This document shows positions 12,229-24,600 of a DNA stretch of 64,000 bases, piece by piece (the first letter of the stretch is position 1; every line of letters starts with the position of its first letter). The notes under the pieces are model-generated. The model was not told where the DNA came from and searched no databases. It saw only the letters and a list, made by a program, of their open reading frames with translations. Source of the stretch: Nematostella vectensis (taxonomy: Eukaryota > Cnidaria > Anthozoa > Actiniaria > Edwardsiidae); assembly GCF_932526225.1 (NCBI RefSeq), contig NC_064041.1, positions 13,639,451-13,703,450 of the forward strand, written 5' to 3'. A program made the position numbers and the translations under genes.

Positions 12229-14799
12229 ATGAAGACTGTTTTGATGGTCGCTGAAAAGCCCTCGCTGGCCCAGTCAATTGCTAAGTTTCTCTCCAATGGA
12301 CGGATGAATTCGCGTAAAGGCCTAAACGGTGCGTGTTCCGTACACGAGTATTCGGGTTCGTTCAGAAATGAACCGGTTAAATTCAAAATGACGTCTGTCT
12401 GTGGGCACGTCATGAGCCTGGATTTCCATCATAAGTACAACAACTGGGACGCCGTGGACCCCCTTGAACTATTTACTGCTACAACTCTTAAGAAAGAAGC
12501 CACGGAGAAATTACAGATGCCAAAGTTTTTGTCTCATGAAGCCAAGGGAGTTGATTACTTAGTTCTATGGCTTGATTGTGATAAAGAAGGTGAAAATATC
12601 TGTTTTGAAGTCATGGAATGTGTCAGAAATTCAATGAATAAGCGTCCTGGGGAGCAGACGGTTTTCCGTGCCAAGTTCTCTGCTATAACTGAGAAGGATA
12701 TAGCTGGTGCAATGCAGAAACTAGGGCAGCCCAATAAAAATGAGTCGTTGTCAGTGGATGCCAGGCAGGAATTAGATCTCAGAATAGGTTGTGCATTCAC
12801 GAGATTTCAAACCAAGTATTTCCAGAATAAGTACGGAGACTTGGACAGTGCTTTGATCTCATATGGGCCTTGCCAGACACCAACGCTTGGTTTCTGTGTT
12901 GAGCGGCATGACCAGATACAGTCCTTCAAGCCCGAGGCATACTGGGTTATAAAACCAAAGGTTGTTCACTCTAGTGGGCAATCTGTTGTGCTAGATTGGG
13001 ATCGTGTTAGGGTCTTTGATAAGGAGATTGCACTTGTATTTCAGAAGACAATAAAGGAATCAAGTAATGCACAAGTTACATGCATTTCCAAAACTCAGAA
13101 AACAAAGCAGAGGCCTCAGGCCCTGAACACTGTGGAGATGTTGAGGCTGGCGTCGTCAGGGCTTGGCATGGGGCCTCAGCACACCATGCAGATTGCAGAG
13201 AGGCTGTACACGCAGGGGTACATCAGCTACCCTCGCACAGAGACAACACATTACCCTGAAAACTTTGACTTAAAGGGTGCTTTGAAGCAGCAGTCTGGTA
13301 GTGCAATGTGGGGAAGTCATGTGCGTGAACTTCTAGATGGTGCAATGACTAAGCCTCGGAAAGGTCATGATGCTGGTGATCACCCCCCAATCACCCCAAT
13401 GCGATGTGCCAGTGAGTCAGAACTTGGAGGGGATCCCTGGAGGCTATATGACTTTATTACGAGGCATTTTCTGGCCACTTTAAGTCCAGACTGCAAGTAT
13501 CTTCAAACCACTGTAAAGTTTAAGATTGGAAAAGAAGCCTTTTCCTTCACTGGGAAAGCTGTGACAGATCCAGGTTTTACTAGCGTGATGACATGGCAAG
13601 CGATATCAGATGATGAGCGGATGCCACCCTTCAACAAAGGGGACATCTGCCAGGTGGCTGAGGTTAAACTAGATGAAAGACAAACATTACCCCCTGATTT
13701 CCTTACTGAGAGTGAGCTTATAACACTGATGGAGAAGCATGGCATAGGCACAGATGCAAGTATATCCGTTCATATTAATAATATATGTGAGAGAAACTAC
13801 GTTCAGATTCAAAGTGGGCGCAAGCTAGCACCTACATCACTAGGTATCGTGCTTGTACATGGATATCAGAAAATTGATCCTGAGCTTGTCCTTCCAACTA
13901 TGAGGTCAGCAGTGGAAGAGCAATTGAACCTTATTGCTCATGGAAAAGCTGACTTTAATGCTGTGCTACATCACGCAATAGGGATCTTCACCCAAAAGTT
14001 TACCTACTTCGTCAAGACTGTCTCCAGTATGGATGAGTTGTTTGAGGTGTCATTCACCCCACTATCTGAATCAGGGAAACCTCTCTCCCGATGTGGAAAG
14101 TGCAACCGATATATGAAGTACATTGCAGCCAAGCCAAGCCGCCTGCATTGTGCAACCTGCGATGAAACCTACAGTCTTCCACAGAATGGCAGCATCAAGT
14201 TGTACAAGGAATTGAGGTGTCCACTAGATGATTTCGAACTGGTGCTGTGGTCAACAGGAGCTAAGGGCAAGAGCACCCCAGTTTGTCCATACTGCTACAG
14301 CCACCCACCCTTCCCAACTATGCGCAAGGGGATGGGGTGTAACCAGTGCACCCATCCCACTTGCCCTCACTCGGAAGAAGCCTTGGGCGTGGCAGATTGC
14401 CTGGAGTGTGAGAAAGGAATGCTAAATCTTGACCCGACATCAGCCCCTAAGTGGAGGCTTGCATGCAATATGTGTAATGTTGTCATACACATGTGTGAGG
14501 GTGCATTCCGTATTTCTCTGTCAGAGGATGAATGTGACTGTGGATCCTCAAAACTGGATGTGGATTTTAACAAAGCTAATAGTCCACTTCCTAATAACTT
14601 GACCCAGCACCGCGGATGTCCATTTTGTGACCCAATACTAGTGCCATTGGTCCGTCTGCAGCATGCAGCAAGTCGACACCCCATGTATCGTGGTGGTAGA
14701 GGCAGAGGGGGTAGAGGGCGGGGAGGGAGAAGAAGGCGTGGTCGTGGTAGGGGTCAGCCTAAGGATAAGATGTCTCAATTAGCAGCATATTTTGTTTGA
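12229..14799 (+). CDS. TOP3B: DNA/RNA topoisomerase III-beta, intronless
   Basis: An 856-residue type IA topoisomerase, close to the human length of 862. The Toprim domain opens with VLMVAEKPSLAQSIAKFL and carries the acidic metal site in LWLDCDKEGENI near residue 115. The catalytic tyrosine is Tyr334, in GYISYPRTETTHY. After about residue 615 come several CxxC zinc ribbons (CGKC, CATC, CPYC, CNQC, CLEC, CNMC, CPFC). The tail is an RGG box (RGGRGRGGRGRGG), as in TOP3B but not TOP3A. The family relaxes negative supercoils and acts on RNA, in partnership with TDRD3. The start fits the family N terminus exactly. The whole gene is one exon, which is unusual for an animal TOP3B and may mean intron loss or replacement by a retrocopy. 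No inactivating change is visible. Confidence 0.97.
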   Translation: MKTVLMVAEKPSLAQSIAKFLSNGRMNSRKGLNGACSVHEYSGSFRNEPVKFKMTSVCGHVMSLDFHHKYNNWDAVDPLELFTATTLKKEATEKLQMPKFLSHEAKGVDYLVLWLDCDKEGENICFEVMECVRNSMNKRPGEQTVFRAKFSAITEKDIAGAMQKLGQPNKNESLSVDARQELDLRIGCAFTRFQTKYFQNKYGDLDSALISYGPCQTPTLGFCVERHDQIQSFKPEAYWVIKPKVVHSSGQSVVLDWDRVRVFDKEIALVFQKTIKESSNAQVTCISKTQKTKQRPQALNTVEMLRLASSGLGMGPQHTMQIAERLYTQGYISYPRTETTHYPENFDLKGALKQQSGSAMWGSHVRELLDGAMTKPRKGHDAGDHPPITPMRCASESELGGDPWRLYDFITRHFLATLSPDCKYLQTTVKFKIGKEAFSFTGKAVTDPGFTSVMTWQAISDDERMPPFNKGDICQVAEVKLDERQTLPPDFLTESELITLMEKHGIGTDASISVHINNICERNYVQIQSGRKLAPTSLGIVLVHGYQKIDPELVLPTMRSAVEEQLNLIAHGKADFNAVLHHAIGIFTQKFTYFVKTVSSMDELFEVSFTPLSESGKPLSRCGKCNRYMKYIAAKPSRLHCATCDETYSLPQNGSIKLYKELRCPLDDFELVLWSTGAKGKSTPVCPYCYSHPPFPTMRKGMGCNQCTHPTCPHSEEALGVADCLECEKGMLNLDPTSAPKWRLACNMCNVVIHMCEGAFRISLSEDECDCGSSKLDVDFNKANSPLPNNLTQHRGCPFCDPILVPLVRLQHAASRHPMYRGGRGRGGRGRGGRRRRGRGRGQPKDKMSQLAAYFV

Positions 14800-15409
14800 G
14801 TATCAAATTAGTTTTCTGAAAGGGATATGTAATGAGATTAAGTTTTTTTTTCAAGTATGGTTCTTCTTTTTCATAAAAAGTGATATCTTTTTATATGTAT
14901 AAATGTCATGTAATGTTTGTATAATATAAATTTTATTTGTTTAAAATGTCAGGTTGAAAAAAAGGTAAATTGTCAGAAATGGTGGAAATAGTTCTTCCCA
15001 ACCAATTGCTTTTCTTGGTAGAAATGGTAAAAACGGAGTAAATCGAGAGAAAAGGAATTAAAATGATGCTATATTTCATAAATGTTTAACAATTTTAGCG
15101 TTTTCTAAAAAAGTCTAAAAATGACTGCACGATCCCCCTTTATATCATTGTTTTCAGTTGCAAATGTCGTCTCTGAGCTTGGTCTCTGCTTCTTTACCGT
15201 TAAACTATAAGCCAACTTATGCTGTCTTTATTTTTAAGACATCTTGGGAAGAAGTTGTAATGTCTTTGAGTTTGCGAGCGGAAAACCAGCTCTTATGTTG
15301 GCAAAATATTAAAATTACAACCACACAAAGCTTCATGAAAGTGGACCTTTGAAATTTATCTGGGACGATAACTATAAGACATAGGATTCCTCTAAGAGAC
15401 TACTCTTTA

Positions 15410-15586
15410 AGCCCTGGGCAAACTGCACCGGCCAGCATTGCTGGCGAATTCTTGCTCGACTGACCACAAGACAAAGGAAATGTCAGAAAGTCCATTTCTT
15501 ATTTTGACAATTCCTTTATGCTATAGTCAGTCAAGCGAAAATTCACCAGCAATGCTGGCAGGTGCTGGCGCAGTTTGCACGGGGCT
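15410..15586. mobile_element. Foldback MITE with TTA target duplication
   Basis: Arms of about 55 bp pair across the element. The left arm starts GCCCTGGGCAAACTGC, and the right arm's reverse complement starts GCCCCGTGCAAACTGC; both continue through CCAGCATTGCTGG to GACTGAC. TTA flanks both sides (15407-15409, 15587-15589), as expected of PIF/Harbinger-type insertion. No coding capacity. Confidence 0.75.
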
Positions 15587-15720
15587 TTATGTGGTTCAGC
15601 ATAGGCAATGGACAGGTCCCCGCTCTTCTTTTGGAATTTGTGATATGAGAATAAGTCTTTTCAAAAAATGGGGGATAGTCCAATTTCTAGTTCCACTATG
15701 ACCGCTGGACTTACAGACTA

Positions 15721-15896
15721 AGGACGCATAAATACAGTGTAAGCCTCGACTTGAGGCAAATTTCATGCGCATACCAGCGAGAATCCTCTGGAACTTGGAA
15801 TAAAACAATGCAGAAACCTGTGAATACTTCATGATCTCGCTGGTATTTGCAATCGATTCAATTGAAACCGAGGCTTGCACTGTATTTATGCGTCCT
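15721..15896. mobile_element. Inverted-repeat element
   Basis: Arms of 28 bp (15721-15748 and 15869-15896) share AGGACGCATAAATACAGTG and AAGCCTCG. An inner inverted pair around ACCAGCGAGA strengthens the hairpin. No target duplication was clear. Confidence 0.65.
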
Positions 15897-16165
15897 CTGT
15901 GCCTATGACCAGCAGGCACAGTGGAACTCGAAACTGGACTATTTGCAAATAACAGTTGTTTTTGGTGTGTATTAGAGATTCGCAAATATCAGCACAAGAA
16001 GCATCTTCAACAACAAAATTGATGTTCCAATAAAAGTTCCAAACCTTACAAATGTCATCGAATTTTGTGTCAAGCTTTCCCGTCCCACTTTAAGGCCGTC
16101 TTAACCGCCCCTAATCAGCCCAAACTCCTAGCCTCCTCCGCAAACAAATCTACTCTTTAATGGCC

Positions 16166-16171
16166 TTTATT
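16166..16171 (-). terminator. MEI1 polyadenylation signal
   Basis: AATAAA on the minus strand, about 165 bp past the stop of the 16338-21024 gene. Confidence 0.5.
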
Positions 16172-16337
16172 CTGTTTCGGGATACCTGTGTCTGTGATTT
16201 TAGGACGCAGGAGACTGGTACCTCCTGCTTCATTTTCCTCCTCTATTCGCCACAGGAACCCCGCATTAAAAAAAACGCTTTTTCTTTCCGTGAGAGAGAT
16301 ACCTGTGGAGGAGGCTAAGAAAATCCGTGTAAATCGA

Positions 16338-19300
16338 TTACTGTTCAATGTTACTTTGAGTGAGGTTTGCAGCAAGGGTGTCAATCACTTGATCAAGTAA
16401 CCCATCCTCCAAAACGCACGACTTGGAAAGCTCCAGGACCACATTCTCAAGCCTAACGATCTCCGGCTTGCTTACAGACGCCAAAGGTTTAACGCACTGT
16501 AGCCATGTCAACAGTGGAGGAATTTGAGCAACAGAAAGCATAGCTTTGGTGCAAATATCCCGAATGAGTGCGACACAAGGTGCGAAATAGGGATCTGATG
16601 AGGTAACACAAGGGATTTCTCGCACTATCAAGGCCACAGCGAACTGTAATGTTTTATTACGGAAAGTGTTCTCATCACCGACGTGTAGGAGATATGCACA
16701 GAACCTTAGAAATGTGGCTGTCAACTTTTCAGTCTTTACCTTAAATAGCAGAGAGTCTAAAAGCAAGCCATTCCATTGGTTGTTGACGAATGGTGTAGGG
16801 TTACTGACGCGTGACGTCATCGCCTCCATGCAGCTGACGGCTGCTAGTTGGACGGCCTCGCTCTCGTGCGCGATTCCATTTTGTAGGTAGACAAAAATGA
16901 GCCGTCGGTCCTGGTCAGAGAATGATATGATAGGTTGGCACGCCATCGGTTCGCCATCATCCTCTCCAAAAGCTACACATGTGACCTTCTCCTGCGCCCG
17001 AAACAGCGATTCCCACAACAAAATGCAAGCAACTTTCAATAGAAAACTCTTCCCAGTGTTTATCATTTCTATAAAATTCTCCTTATTAAGAGTCAGACGC
17101 TGATTGGTCGTTATCTTTGAAAGGCATTGTGACGTCACAAGGTTTTTAACCAATAGGATCAACGTGGCCATTAGCTTGATCTGTGAATGGCTGCAGCTGG
17201 TGATGTTGAGTGACGTGAGGCAGGTCAGGCCTTGCTGTAGCCATTCCATCAGTCGTTTACTGTTCAAGAGGATAGCTGCGACTTCAGTATCGCCAACAGT
17301 CTGGAGTAGCAGAAGGTTGAAATAGTTCACCCCTTTCAAGGAGATTTCCGGTGGTTTCTCCCTCTTGTCGGTCACTATATTCATCACGTGGTGAAGAAGC
17401 TTCACATCTGGGTTAATCCCAGTTGAGGTCAGCGACAGGATCTCGAGTGTGGCTACCAGAAGATGATCCGGCATGGACTGCCCATGATAGGATAAAAACA
17501 ACTTGCGGAAACACTCGTTCATCTCAGATACATATGCGCCAGGAAGATCAGAACCATGGCGAAGCGCGAGGTGCACGATGTGCACTATCATACAGGACGT
17601 CTCGGAGTCACTTGAAAATAGAACGGCAAGCAAACACGTGAATGCTACCCTACTACTTCTCATGAAACCCCAATCGATCTCAATTTTTGTCTGACTGGAA
17701 ACTTCTCTTGCGATCCACAGCTCTAATGCGCACTGCCCGAATGCTTTTCCTAAGTTATCGATGCTGAAGACCCACTTGAGAAAAAACTCATCATGGGAGT
17801 AAATATTTAGGAACTCGTCCTTTTTGAGGGCAAGTACATAAGACTCCAGAATTGTTTCTGACGTGGTGAGAGATGGGCGAGCTTTATGCAAAAACGAACA
17901 ACGCGCAAACAGCCATAGAAGATTTTTCAATATTGGGCGCGGCAGTAAACTGAGGTTGCGGTGCAACGTGATAAAAGTATCTAATGCTGAGAGCATAGCT
18001 TTCTCTGGGAGTAAGGGATCCCCGTGGAGCAGCGACAGCTTTAAAAGATCAATACAAACACACTGTACAGTCATCAGATTCTTATCGGCTATCGTGCTTG
18101 CATCTTGGGATGAAGAGCATTGAGATAGGTAGATTACGACTTCATCCCCGCAGCTAGGGAGTGTGCTTAGCCTTTCATAAAACAGATCCGAGGTGGCCTC
18201 GTTGCTATCCTCGCTAAGACTTCTGGTGAAATACTTCAGGAACATCACCAGGACTTTGAAAAGATCCGCATTGCTGTTTCCACGGCAGAAGCGCCCATTC
18301 AATGACATACAAAGCCTCACGAAAGACGCATCGGCAAGCTTTTGAGCGAAACGCTGCATCACAGAATGTTTGTCAGAGAGAACATTGGTGAGTATCTTGA
18401 AAAAGGTTTTGAAGACGTCGGGGCTGGTGACGACCTCAAAGTTGACCATGACCGCGGGGATGACGACCTCGTCGATTACTCGGGACAGGAGAACCTTTAG
18501 TTCGTGTGACGAAGCTTCCTTGTCTTCTTTGGAGGAGCTAGGTGTGGATATAGCAGCAAGGAGGGCCTCCTCTCGTGATGGTCCACGAGCACTGTGCTCT
18601 TCGGCAAAGTTTAGGCCTCGCCTTAGCGCCTTCAACAAAACGCACAGGAGATCTTGTGCAAGGTCTGGAAAATAAAAACGTATTGCAAGCGCAATATGAT
18701 CGGGCGTGTATGGTGAATATCAACGTTCATTGAAGTATTAGGGAGAGAGACGTATCAAGGTGGATGGGTGGAAGGGGGAGGGGGTTCGGGCTTGTTGTGC
18801 CTGGCCAACATATAGGGTCGACCAAAAAGGTGTTAGAGTGGGGGAGAAGGGAGGGCATGAAAGATTTTTGGGTTTTGAGGGCCGCTGCCCTGTACCTGAC
18901 TAAAAACATCAGGGGTCTGTAGAGGTGAAACCATATGACATTGCTTTAAAGACTTGAAAGCATACTTAGTGATGTTAAAGGGAAATGTGTGGTAGTGCAT
19001 GGTTGTGGTATGATAGGAGAACGTTCTTCTAGACGTGAGTAGCCCTACTTGAGCCCCCCAACATGACACCTGGCCTAAGCTTGAATTAATCCAAAAGACC
19101 CTTTCCTCGTGGATTAGCATCAGACACATTACCCCAGGGACAAAGATGCTGGACCCTCCACTCAATATGTGTATGGAGTACCCCATACTCTCCCTCCTCC
19201 TCCTCAAAAGGATTTTGCCAACCTACGCAGACCTGTTTATTTCAACAATTTCAACCACGCATTTTATCTTTCTAGCTTATTGTTTCTCACTTTTATTTGT

Positions 19301-21024
19301 CTTCAGTGGACCTCTCAGTAAAGTGGGGCAGTTCTCCCCCTCCCCCCCACACACACACCTTTGCGGTTACAGGCCTGCTGCACAGTAAACAAGAGTCTAT
19401 GATAATATCTGAATTATTATTTTTTAGTATGTAAAAAGGTAATAGGCCTCCTTTCACCCCCATTATGAATTTAATGCATACCTGATTTCATGCTTTTGAA
19501 AAAGGCTATTGACTTTGCTGAGAATCTCTTTAGCACTGAAGCAACAGCCAGCAGTAAGCATGTCACCCTTGATAATGGGACAGACTGAGGGACATGTTCA
19601 ATCCGTAGAAGGGTCTTTAAGAGATGGGCTGCCTCATGGAGGACCTTATACTCCATGGCCTTGAAACTCTCTTCCACCACAACAAGGCACTGCTCAAATA
19701 TAGTGCCATTGGTGAACAGAGGGACACTCCCTGGCTGCTTGGTGACAATGAGACCCAATACATGGAGACCTTGTCTGATGGTTTCTGGGTTCTTCAATTG
19801 TATTGATTTATTCAGTGCATGAATAAGAGAGGTTAGACCATACACCGAGTAGTTACTCTCATAGAAAGCTTGAGATTGACATAGCTCGGATAAACAACAA
19901 AAAACTGATCCTATCACTGTATCACTTTTACTGTCAAGAGCTTCAAATAAAAACTCTACTAATCCATTTGCAAGGAAGGAGGAAAGCAGTAATTCTTTGC
20001 TGGAGTGTGTTGCAAGAATAGTTTGAAGGCATTGGATGCCTCCTACTTGTATGCCTTCGTTGCTGTGCAAAATCACCTTCTTGAGAGCCTCAGATAATAA
20101 ACTTGGGTGATTAGAATCTGTTATTGACAAAAGTGTTGATTTCTCGGTACAATAAAACCTTAGCACAGCTAATGCATTAATCTGTTGATGAAGGGCTTTA
20201 GAATCTCTGAGAACCTCACAAGTATTTACAAGCATAAGTTCTCTATCACAAGCTCTAATACTTGCAAATATTTCACCCTGCTTGCAAATCCCGAGATAAA
20301 TATACAGCAAAGCAGTCCTGACGTCCTCTACCGGGAAGGAACCATTTTGAAGACAGTAATGCCATAGTTTTTCCCTCTCAACTATTTCACCACTTAGAGG
20401 CGGTATAAGCTCTAGTAACTTGCCAAGCAATAAAAGCAAGGGATATGATGTTTTCGTGTTCTTTGAGTTTTCAACACTCTGTTCAATTTTTACTAAGATT
20501 CCTCTAGCTGTTTCTTCGACTTGCATCTTGTGTGTCAGCTGCGCGGTCGTCTCGATAGCTAGTTGAGCTAGTCCTTCGTTCTCGCTTTGCACCAAGCTGA
20601 ATAAAATTTCACTCAAATGTGAAGCAACTCTGATATTTTCGCGGAGTATTTGCACTGCTGAAGCCTCCCTTGATAGTAAGCGAAGTATTTCTGCGAGGGA
20701 TTTCTTCTTTCTGGTGTTCAAAGCTTGCTTGTCTTCGATAGTTTCTGTGAGACAGGCGAGGCAAACTTGTGGAAAATGTCCACTTCCCGCGAAAACCCAT
20801 TTTGTATGATGACGACGATGATTTGTCGTGAAAAAACTGAGACAGCTTGATTGAGAATCCATAGAATATTCTTTTAGATATCCTGAACTGAGTAAAATCA
20901 ACTTTCTCGATGGATGATTAATGGTACTTGCAGAGCTTTCAACGAGTAACATAAAATTCACAAAAACGGGATCCCTGTGGACATGCTTTGAAAAAAAAGA
21001 ACATGTCGCGTTGTTTGTTGACAA
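16338..21024 (-). CDS. MEI1: Meiotic double-strand-break formation protein MEI1-like (2 exons)
   Basis: Exon 1 is 19482-21024 and exon 2 is 16338-18664. The donor TCAG|GTATG and the acceptor TTTTCCAG join in phase 1 to give 1289 residues, close to the 1274 of human MEI1. The protein is leucine-rich and alpha-helical throughout, in the manner of ARM/HEAT repeats (for example LAQLAIETTAQL and ILLVKNLVTSQCL). It has no signal peptide or membrane segment. In vertebrates MEI1 acts with TOPOVIBL and REC114/MEI4 in making meiotic double-strand breaks. The assignment rests on length, repeat style and overall resemblance, not on a catalytic motif; another large HEAT-repeat protein is the alternative. 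Two exons is very few for such a large gene. It is divergent from the repeat-protein gene that starts at 21630. Confidence 0.7.
18665..19481 (-). other. Single intron of the MEI1-like gene
   Basis: 817 bp with GT-AG ends. Contains no repeat or exon I can support. Confidence 0.65.
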
Positions 21025-21629
21025 GGAGAAGACTTTTACCCTTTTTTAAAGAACAAATATTGATTTTTTTTTAATTATCAATTAAATTTCTCTAATAAAT
21101 TATCTATAGAAGAATGTTTTTTGTGCCCGCGACTATCAGCGGACAGGACAAAGCGCATGCTCCAAAAGTCTTACCCATGATGCATTGTGTGTGTGTTTGG
21201 AGGGAAAGTAAAAAAAAAAAAAAACGAACAACGGTCTAAAGACAGCTAATAAAGCTGTGATAAATTGCTACTTGCCTCTCAATACATCAAGTTTACAAGA
21301 CTATTCGGAACTGTCAACGTAGACAGCACTACTTTTTTCTTAAAAGCGGCTGAAAAACCCATCGAGCCAGGTATATGTTGCAAGTAAGCTTAAATAATGG
21401 GAAAGTTCAAATTTAATAAGGGATAATAATGTTATTAAGCTTTCTATTTGTATAGTTTGTCTCAGTTTGCCGAAGATGGATCATTCCCACATATGTTGTA
21501 CTTGTAGTGTAGAGTGTTTGTAGAAAGACAAATCGACCAGCCCTCCTTTGCTGTACGATTTTAAGTACAACAAATTTTAAAGTGAATTGCATATGGTCTA
21601 TCCATAATCCAGCGATCACTCAAGAAACG
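21025..21629. promoter_or_regulatory. Divergent promoter region, MEI1-like/repeat protein
   Basis: 605 bp separate the two head-to-head start codons, so both promoters must be here. There is a GCGCATGC motif near 21152. Shared regulation is an inference from spacing. Confidence 0.4.
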
Positions 21630-24600
21630 ATGGCCGAAAACGCCCCACAGAAGAGGTTGACTAGAGTGAGTATTATCTACTTATATTAATTATCATTATT
21701 TGAATGAACCAGGGCCGGGGTCCTAGAAACCAGGTTAATGTTAACCCAGGATTGAATACCCTTCAAATCCAATCAAATGTCAAGATAGCCGTATTTATCT
21801 GTGTGTTAGCGCTAACCTGCTTTCTAGGAACCGGTCCCAGAGCCCTTGTCTTATACCTCATCAAGAAAAAAAAGTATAAAAAATTTCCTGGTTGTCGAGA
21901 TCCAAACAAGATTTCCTAGTTTTTGGTAAAAAAAAAAAGGCAGAACAGATAACAATGCATAGGCAGCATATGCCCAGGGGAGGGGATTTTGATATAATAA
22001 CTAAATTCCTTAAACTCTAAATGGAGCTATAGCTGCACGATAGAACCCACTCAAAAATGACAAGCGGCTCAAGAATCAAAATCAATCAAAGCTTCAGCCA
22101 TAAGTATAAATGCTTAAGGAAAAACACATTCAATAAAAAGGAGCTCAACTTATCCAAGTTTCAAGTTTGATTTATCTATGAGTAAAAATGACTGAAAATT
22201 AGGTCCAAGAAAACCCAAATTTCTTTTAGCAGGATTGTACTGTATTTCTCTGTTTCTTTCCAATTTTATGTGAGGGGATCCTCTTCCCATTTCCCCGAGC
22301 TTACTGTGTATTGCCCTACAGGTGGAAAAGGCCAGACTAGAGGCGTTGGCTGCATTTGGTAATCATGACTTTGATTCTATGACTGTGAAGAAGACAGACT
22401 TTCATACAAAGCTCAAGGCCACCATGCCCAAAGACAGTGGAAGTGGTAACAGAAGACCTCTGACCAGGTATGCTAAAAATAAACTGATGTATGATGATAA
22501 GTCTGATATGATAGAGCCCCATAGCCTGAACCCTCAAGGGGAAATAAAAAAGAGTTTGAGTAAGCTGGGAGTCTAAGTATGTATCTGTTGAGTAAAAAAT
22601 GAGAAATTAAACAAAAAATATTTTAAAAGAGAAAATTTAGTCTCTAGGGAACTTGAGGTCAGTCATCAAGTTATTGAGGTCCTCATGTAACATAAAATGT
22701 GATATTTTTAAAAAGTAATCCTTCATGTAAGGACTAGGCATCCAAATTGGCCTCTCACCCCTGTGGCCCAGGTTTGAATCCTGGCTCAAACTGGGGATAT
22801 TTTCCGGGTTCCTGCCTTGATTCAAATTTGTGTCACAAGTGGGTTCAAGTTGTTCTCACATGTTTCCGGTCTTCTTGAATCTAAACTGGAGGTCCTGTGT
22901 TTACACTACACTAACCTAAACCGAAGGGAAGTAAAAAAAAAAAACACTGGGGACGCAATAAACCCTCTGGCAGAGACCACCCTCAGTGACAGTACTTACA
23001 GTGCTTACCAACAATACACTCAAGGGGGTACATGATTTGGAGCCTAGCTCTGTTGTTCCTTCCACACCAGTATAACTGGTGGAGATTGAATTAATAAAAA
23101 TACAGCTTTTCAGGTAAAGTTTATGTAGGGTACCAATCAGTTTTTGTTCTCGCTTCTTCTGATTGGTTCAGCACAGAAAATTACCAATAAGATAAAGCAG
23201 AATGCCATTTCTTAAAAAAATTACAATCTTCCATATGTTCTACCTGTATGTTTAGTTCAAAAAAGATGCTATGTGGGAAGCTATAATGAAGCTTTTTGCT
23301 GCAGTCAATGGGATTTTGCACAGTTTTTCCACACAGATGATTACTTAAATATGATATGTTCTGGTATATATAAAGTGCATTATAAACCTGTATTCCGATG
23401 ACATAATTTAATTTAAAAAATGACCTCTGACGAAACATCATTTTCTGAGTAGACAAGGACACTCCCAGTCCAGGGCTTTCATTAACTTTCAGAGTAGGGG
23501 GTGGAAGTTATTTTATCTTTTTAGTTAAAAAAAAAATAAAGTCTACTTTTTAAAAAGTAGCCGGCACTTAGTGGAAAATAGCTGGTGCTTCTGCCGGCCG
23601 CTGGTGCCTAATGAAACCCCTGCAGTCCCTGAGCTATCACGGATCCTTTAGCTCTTATAAACCCACAAGATGGGCTCAAAATACATTCTTTGGACACTCA
23701 TATGGCAAAATGAACCTAAACCCCTTCGATTTTACACACTTGTTGAAGGAGGTGATTTAATTTATAGCTGTCATGTTTTCCCACTGTAACCATCATTACT
23801 TACCTTTTCTCCCTAGGCTGCAACAGGCAAGAATAGAAGCTAACAAGGCCTTCAAGGGTGTGAAATTTGGGGATAAGCCAATACATGCTACCAAAAGACC
23901 CAGCTCAAAGTCACAGGAGAGCACCCAGTCTGTAACCCAGCCCAAGGTCAGAAGACTGGACAGAGCACAGAAGGAAGTGATCCAGTCATTTGAGGGTGTT
24001 TCACTTGGGAGCTTGGGGAAGAAGTTAAGCAGACTGGAGAATGAACAGTTAGAAAGAAGACAAGCACTACATGCAGAAGGTAGGAAGCCACCTGTGAACC
24101 GGGCCAAAGAAAGGCGAAGTTCAACTGCTCACCAAAAGAGGCGCTCTAGAAGAAGTTCCATCGCAATGAGCAAACAGAAACGCATGACCAGAGCTCAAAG
24201 AGCTCGAATGGAGGCTTTGCAGAGCTTTGGGGGGAAGGGTTTGGATCAGATTGCCAAAGTGGATAAAAGCATTGAGAATAGTGATTGCCATGGGGCTGAA
24301 GAAACCACCATTGGGGTACAAGAGGAGTCTGTCAGAGTAGTAAACAGCACAGTTATTGGCCAGGCATCTGAAGGCAATACTGATAAACCTTTTATCAACA
24401 TCAGCTCTATCAGTCCCATAAAGGAAAGTGAAAGGATCCTCAGCAGAGAAGTAAGTAACAATGACAGCAGCCTCAGACAGACGCAAGGGCATGAAACAGA
24501 CACAGAAGATGATGGCTTTGCTCAAGCACCTGGCCATATTGGAGCACAACAAGAGACAGCCATTACCCATGCTAGACCAATACATAGAACAGATGACTCC

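Larger units (their letters stand above)
14800..16165. other. TOP3B 3' flank and MEI1 3' flank
   Basis: Non-coding, AT-rich sequence. It holds two inverted-repeat elements (15410-15586 and 15721-15896, listed separately) and no gene I can support. Confidence 0.6.

Noticed and set aside
22735..22805. tRNA-like B-box (GGTTTGAATCC) suggesting a SINE
   Set aside because: No matching A-box at the proper distance on either strand, and no tRNA fold.
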